Below the pieces are notes generated by a model. It searched no databases. It was not told where the DNA came from and saw only the letters and a list, made by a program, of their open reading frames with translations. From the NCBI GenBank assembly GCA_023439305.1, contig JAEXOO010000010.1, positions 1 through 64,000 on the forward strand: DNA of 64,000 bases. The letters are read 5' to 3'. Shown here in pieces: positions 63,081 to 64,000 of the stretch (its first letter is position 1; each line of letters opens with the position of its first letter). The position numbers and the translations under genes are program-made. The DNA comes from Pseudomonadota bacterium (GTDB lineage Bacteria; Pseudomonadota; Gammaproteobacteria; Burkholderiales; Burkholderiaceae_B).

Positions 63081-64000
63081 TCAGAGACGCTGTGCTGTCA
63101 GATTATTTGCAGGTGCAACGCTTTGTGTCAGTTGGGCGGACAGTTCGGCGAAACGTTGACGGTAGTGTAGCGCCGCCTCCATTTTAACCGGCCCAAAGCC
63201 GCGCAATTGCTGGGGTAAATCGGCCAGCTCGAGCGCCAGTGGGTACAGGCTGGCGTCCAGGTGACCGGCCAGATGCTTGAGCAGCGCCAGGTACTCGCGC
63301 CAGAATCGGCGCTCCATGCGGCGCTCCTCTGAATAGCCGAAGACATCCAGCGGGGTGTTGCGCAGCGCCTTGCCCTTGGCCAGCCAGTGCAGCAGGGTGG
63401 CGGTGCGCGGCCCCAGGGTGATTTTGCGCGGTCGGCCGGTGGTCGGGTCGCGCCGCGCCAGCAGGGGCGGCGCGAAATGAAAGCGCAAGCTGTAGTCGCC
63501 CTGGAACTGGCGTTCCAGATCCTGGCGGAAGTCCGGGTGGCTGAACAGGCGGGCCACTTCGTATTCGTCTTTGTACGCCATCAGCTTATATAGGCTGCGG
63601 GCGGCTTTTTCCGTCAGCGCCGGGCGCTGGCCGGGGCGTAGCGCCTCTTCGGCCTGTTGCAGGGCGGCGATGGTCTGGCTGAAGCGACGTGCATAGGCCG
63701 CGTCCTGGTATTGCTCCAGGTTGCGGCTGCTGCGCTGCATGATCTGTGCCAATGTTTCGCGGCGTTGCAGGGTGACGACCTGGGCGGCCGGCTTCTGCAC
63801 GCTCTCCAGCGCCTGGGTGTCGTGGCTGAGCACGCGTCCGATGTGAAAGGCATCCAGGTTGGTCTGGATCGCCACGCCATTCAGGCGTATGGCCTGTTCG
63901 ATGGCGGCGCTGCTGACGGGTACCGAACCCTGCTGCCAGGCCATGCCCAGCAGCAGCATATTGGACAGCAGGCTGTCGCCGAACAGGCGGGTGGCTGCCT
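63081..64000 (-). CDS. Indolepyruvate ferredoxin oxidoreductase, C-terminal part (cut by window edge)
   Basis: The last 305 or so codons of a larger gene whose frame stays open through position 64000. TRLFGDSLLSNMLLLGMAWQQGSVPVSSAAIEQAIRLNGVAIQTNLDAFHIGR is typical of the gamma-type 2-oxoacid oxidoreductase domain in fused IorAB proteins. It is followed by the long helical C-terminal domain of the roughly 1150-1200-residue betaproteobacterial form (FHFAPPLLARRDPTTGRPRK). It oxidatively decarboxylates aryl-pyruvates to aryl-acyl-CoA. An ATG inside (63959) is not the true start. Confidence 0.88.
   Translation of the reverse strand, partial: AATRLFGDSLLSNMLLLGMAWQQGSVPVSSAAIEQAIRLNGVAIQTNLDAFHIGRVLSHDTQALESVQKPAAQVVTLQRRETLAQIMQRSSRNLEQYQDAAYARRFSQTIAALQQAEEALRPGQRPALTEKAARSLYKLMAYKDEYEVARLFSHPDFRQDLERQFQGDYSLRFHFAPPLLARRDPTTGRPRKITLGPRTATLLHWLAKGKALRNTPLDVFGYSEERRMERRFWREYLALLKHLAGHLDASLYPLALELADLPQQLRGFGPVKMEAALHYRQRFAELSAQLTQSVAPANNLTAQRL

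Overview
The window is a GC-rich (about 60% by eye), densely packed stretch of bacterial chromosome made almost entirely of housekeeping genes. Gene order and content point to a betaproteobacterium, most likely in or near the family Alcaligenaceae (Bordetella, Achromobacter, Alcaligenes and relatives). Markers for this are mreBCD-mrdAB, ftsEX-mutY, rplU-rpmA-obgE-proB, a TctC/Bug-type binding protein, an Ala/Lys-rich histone H1-like protein and a thiD-like/thiE/hemL/rubredoxin cluster. The family is an inference from protein character and synteny; no database was searched. I see no insertion sequence, prophage, CRISPR array, tRNA or rRNA.

Layout. 0-2.5 kb: a polar amino acid ABC importer (minus). 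2.8-6.1 kb: gatCAB (minus). 6.4-12 kb: the rod-shape operon mreBCD-mrdAB (plus). 12-14.7 kb: ftsE-ftsX-mutY (minus). 14.8-19 kb: a general L-amino-acid importer aapJQMP (plus), then a Bug-type receptor and an OmpA-like lipoprotein. 21-23.1 kb: thiC with an upstream TPP riboswitch (minus). 23.1-24.8 kb: a small regulatory island, with two duplicated XRE regulators divergent from an orphan winged-helix regulator. 24.9-29.4 kb: dadA, proB, obgE, rpmA, rplU (minus). 29.7-30.1 kb: two small stress-type proteins. 30.2-34.4 kb: argJ, a MarR regulator and an aryl-CoA ligase with a candidate operator. 34.5-37.4 kb: hemL, thiE and a degenerate ThiD-like gene. 37.5-39.5 kb: rubredoxin, algH, ruvX and a plsC-like gene. 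39.6-48.2 kb: apaH, lptG, mtgA, aroE, a tonB-like gene, an RNase II-family gene, a YqiA-like esterase and mpl (minus). 48.3-55 kb: a tlpA-like gene, aroQ, accBC, prmA, a DUF3426 protein, a PfkB kinase and a glycine-zipper lipoprotein (plus). 55.1-64 kb: an AlkA-Ada fusion, yggT, a histone H1-like gene, nrdB, nrdA and the C-terminal end of an indolepyruvate ferredoxin oxidoreductase (minus).

The genes fall into envelope building (mreBCD, mrdAB, mtgA, mpl, lptG, ftsEX), protein synthesis (gatCAB, L21, L27, obgE, prmA), precursor supply (nrdAB, accBC, aroE, aroQ, argJ, proB, thiC, thiE, hemL) and solute uptake. Readable control sites are the TPP riboswitch on thiC, two NrdR boxes 31 bp apart upstream of nrdAB, an Ada-box promoter on the AlkA-Ada gene, a 6-2-6 inverted repeat in front of the CoA ligase and a perfect 16-bp palindrome inside a sigma70-type promoter at 24.0 kb.

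The most unusual item is the AlkA-Ada fusion (55125-56834). It joins a 3-methyladenine glycosylase, an Ada sensor domain in which all four zinc/acceptor cysteines are replaced, an AraC-type HTH and an intact O6-alkylguanine methyltransferase. Its own promoter still carries a textbook Ada box. I did not find a convincing multi-gene novel system; most of the window is ordinary core genome.
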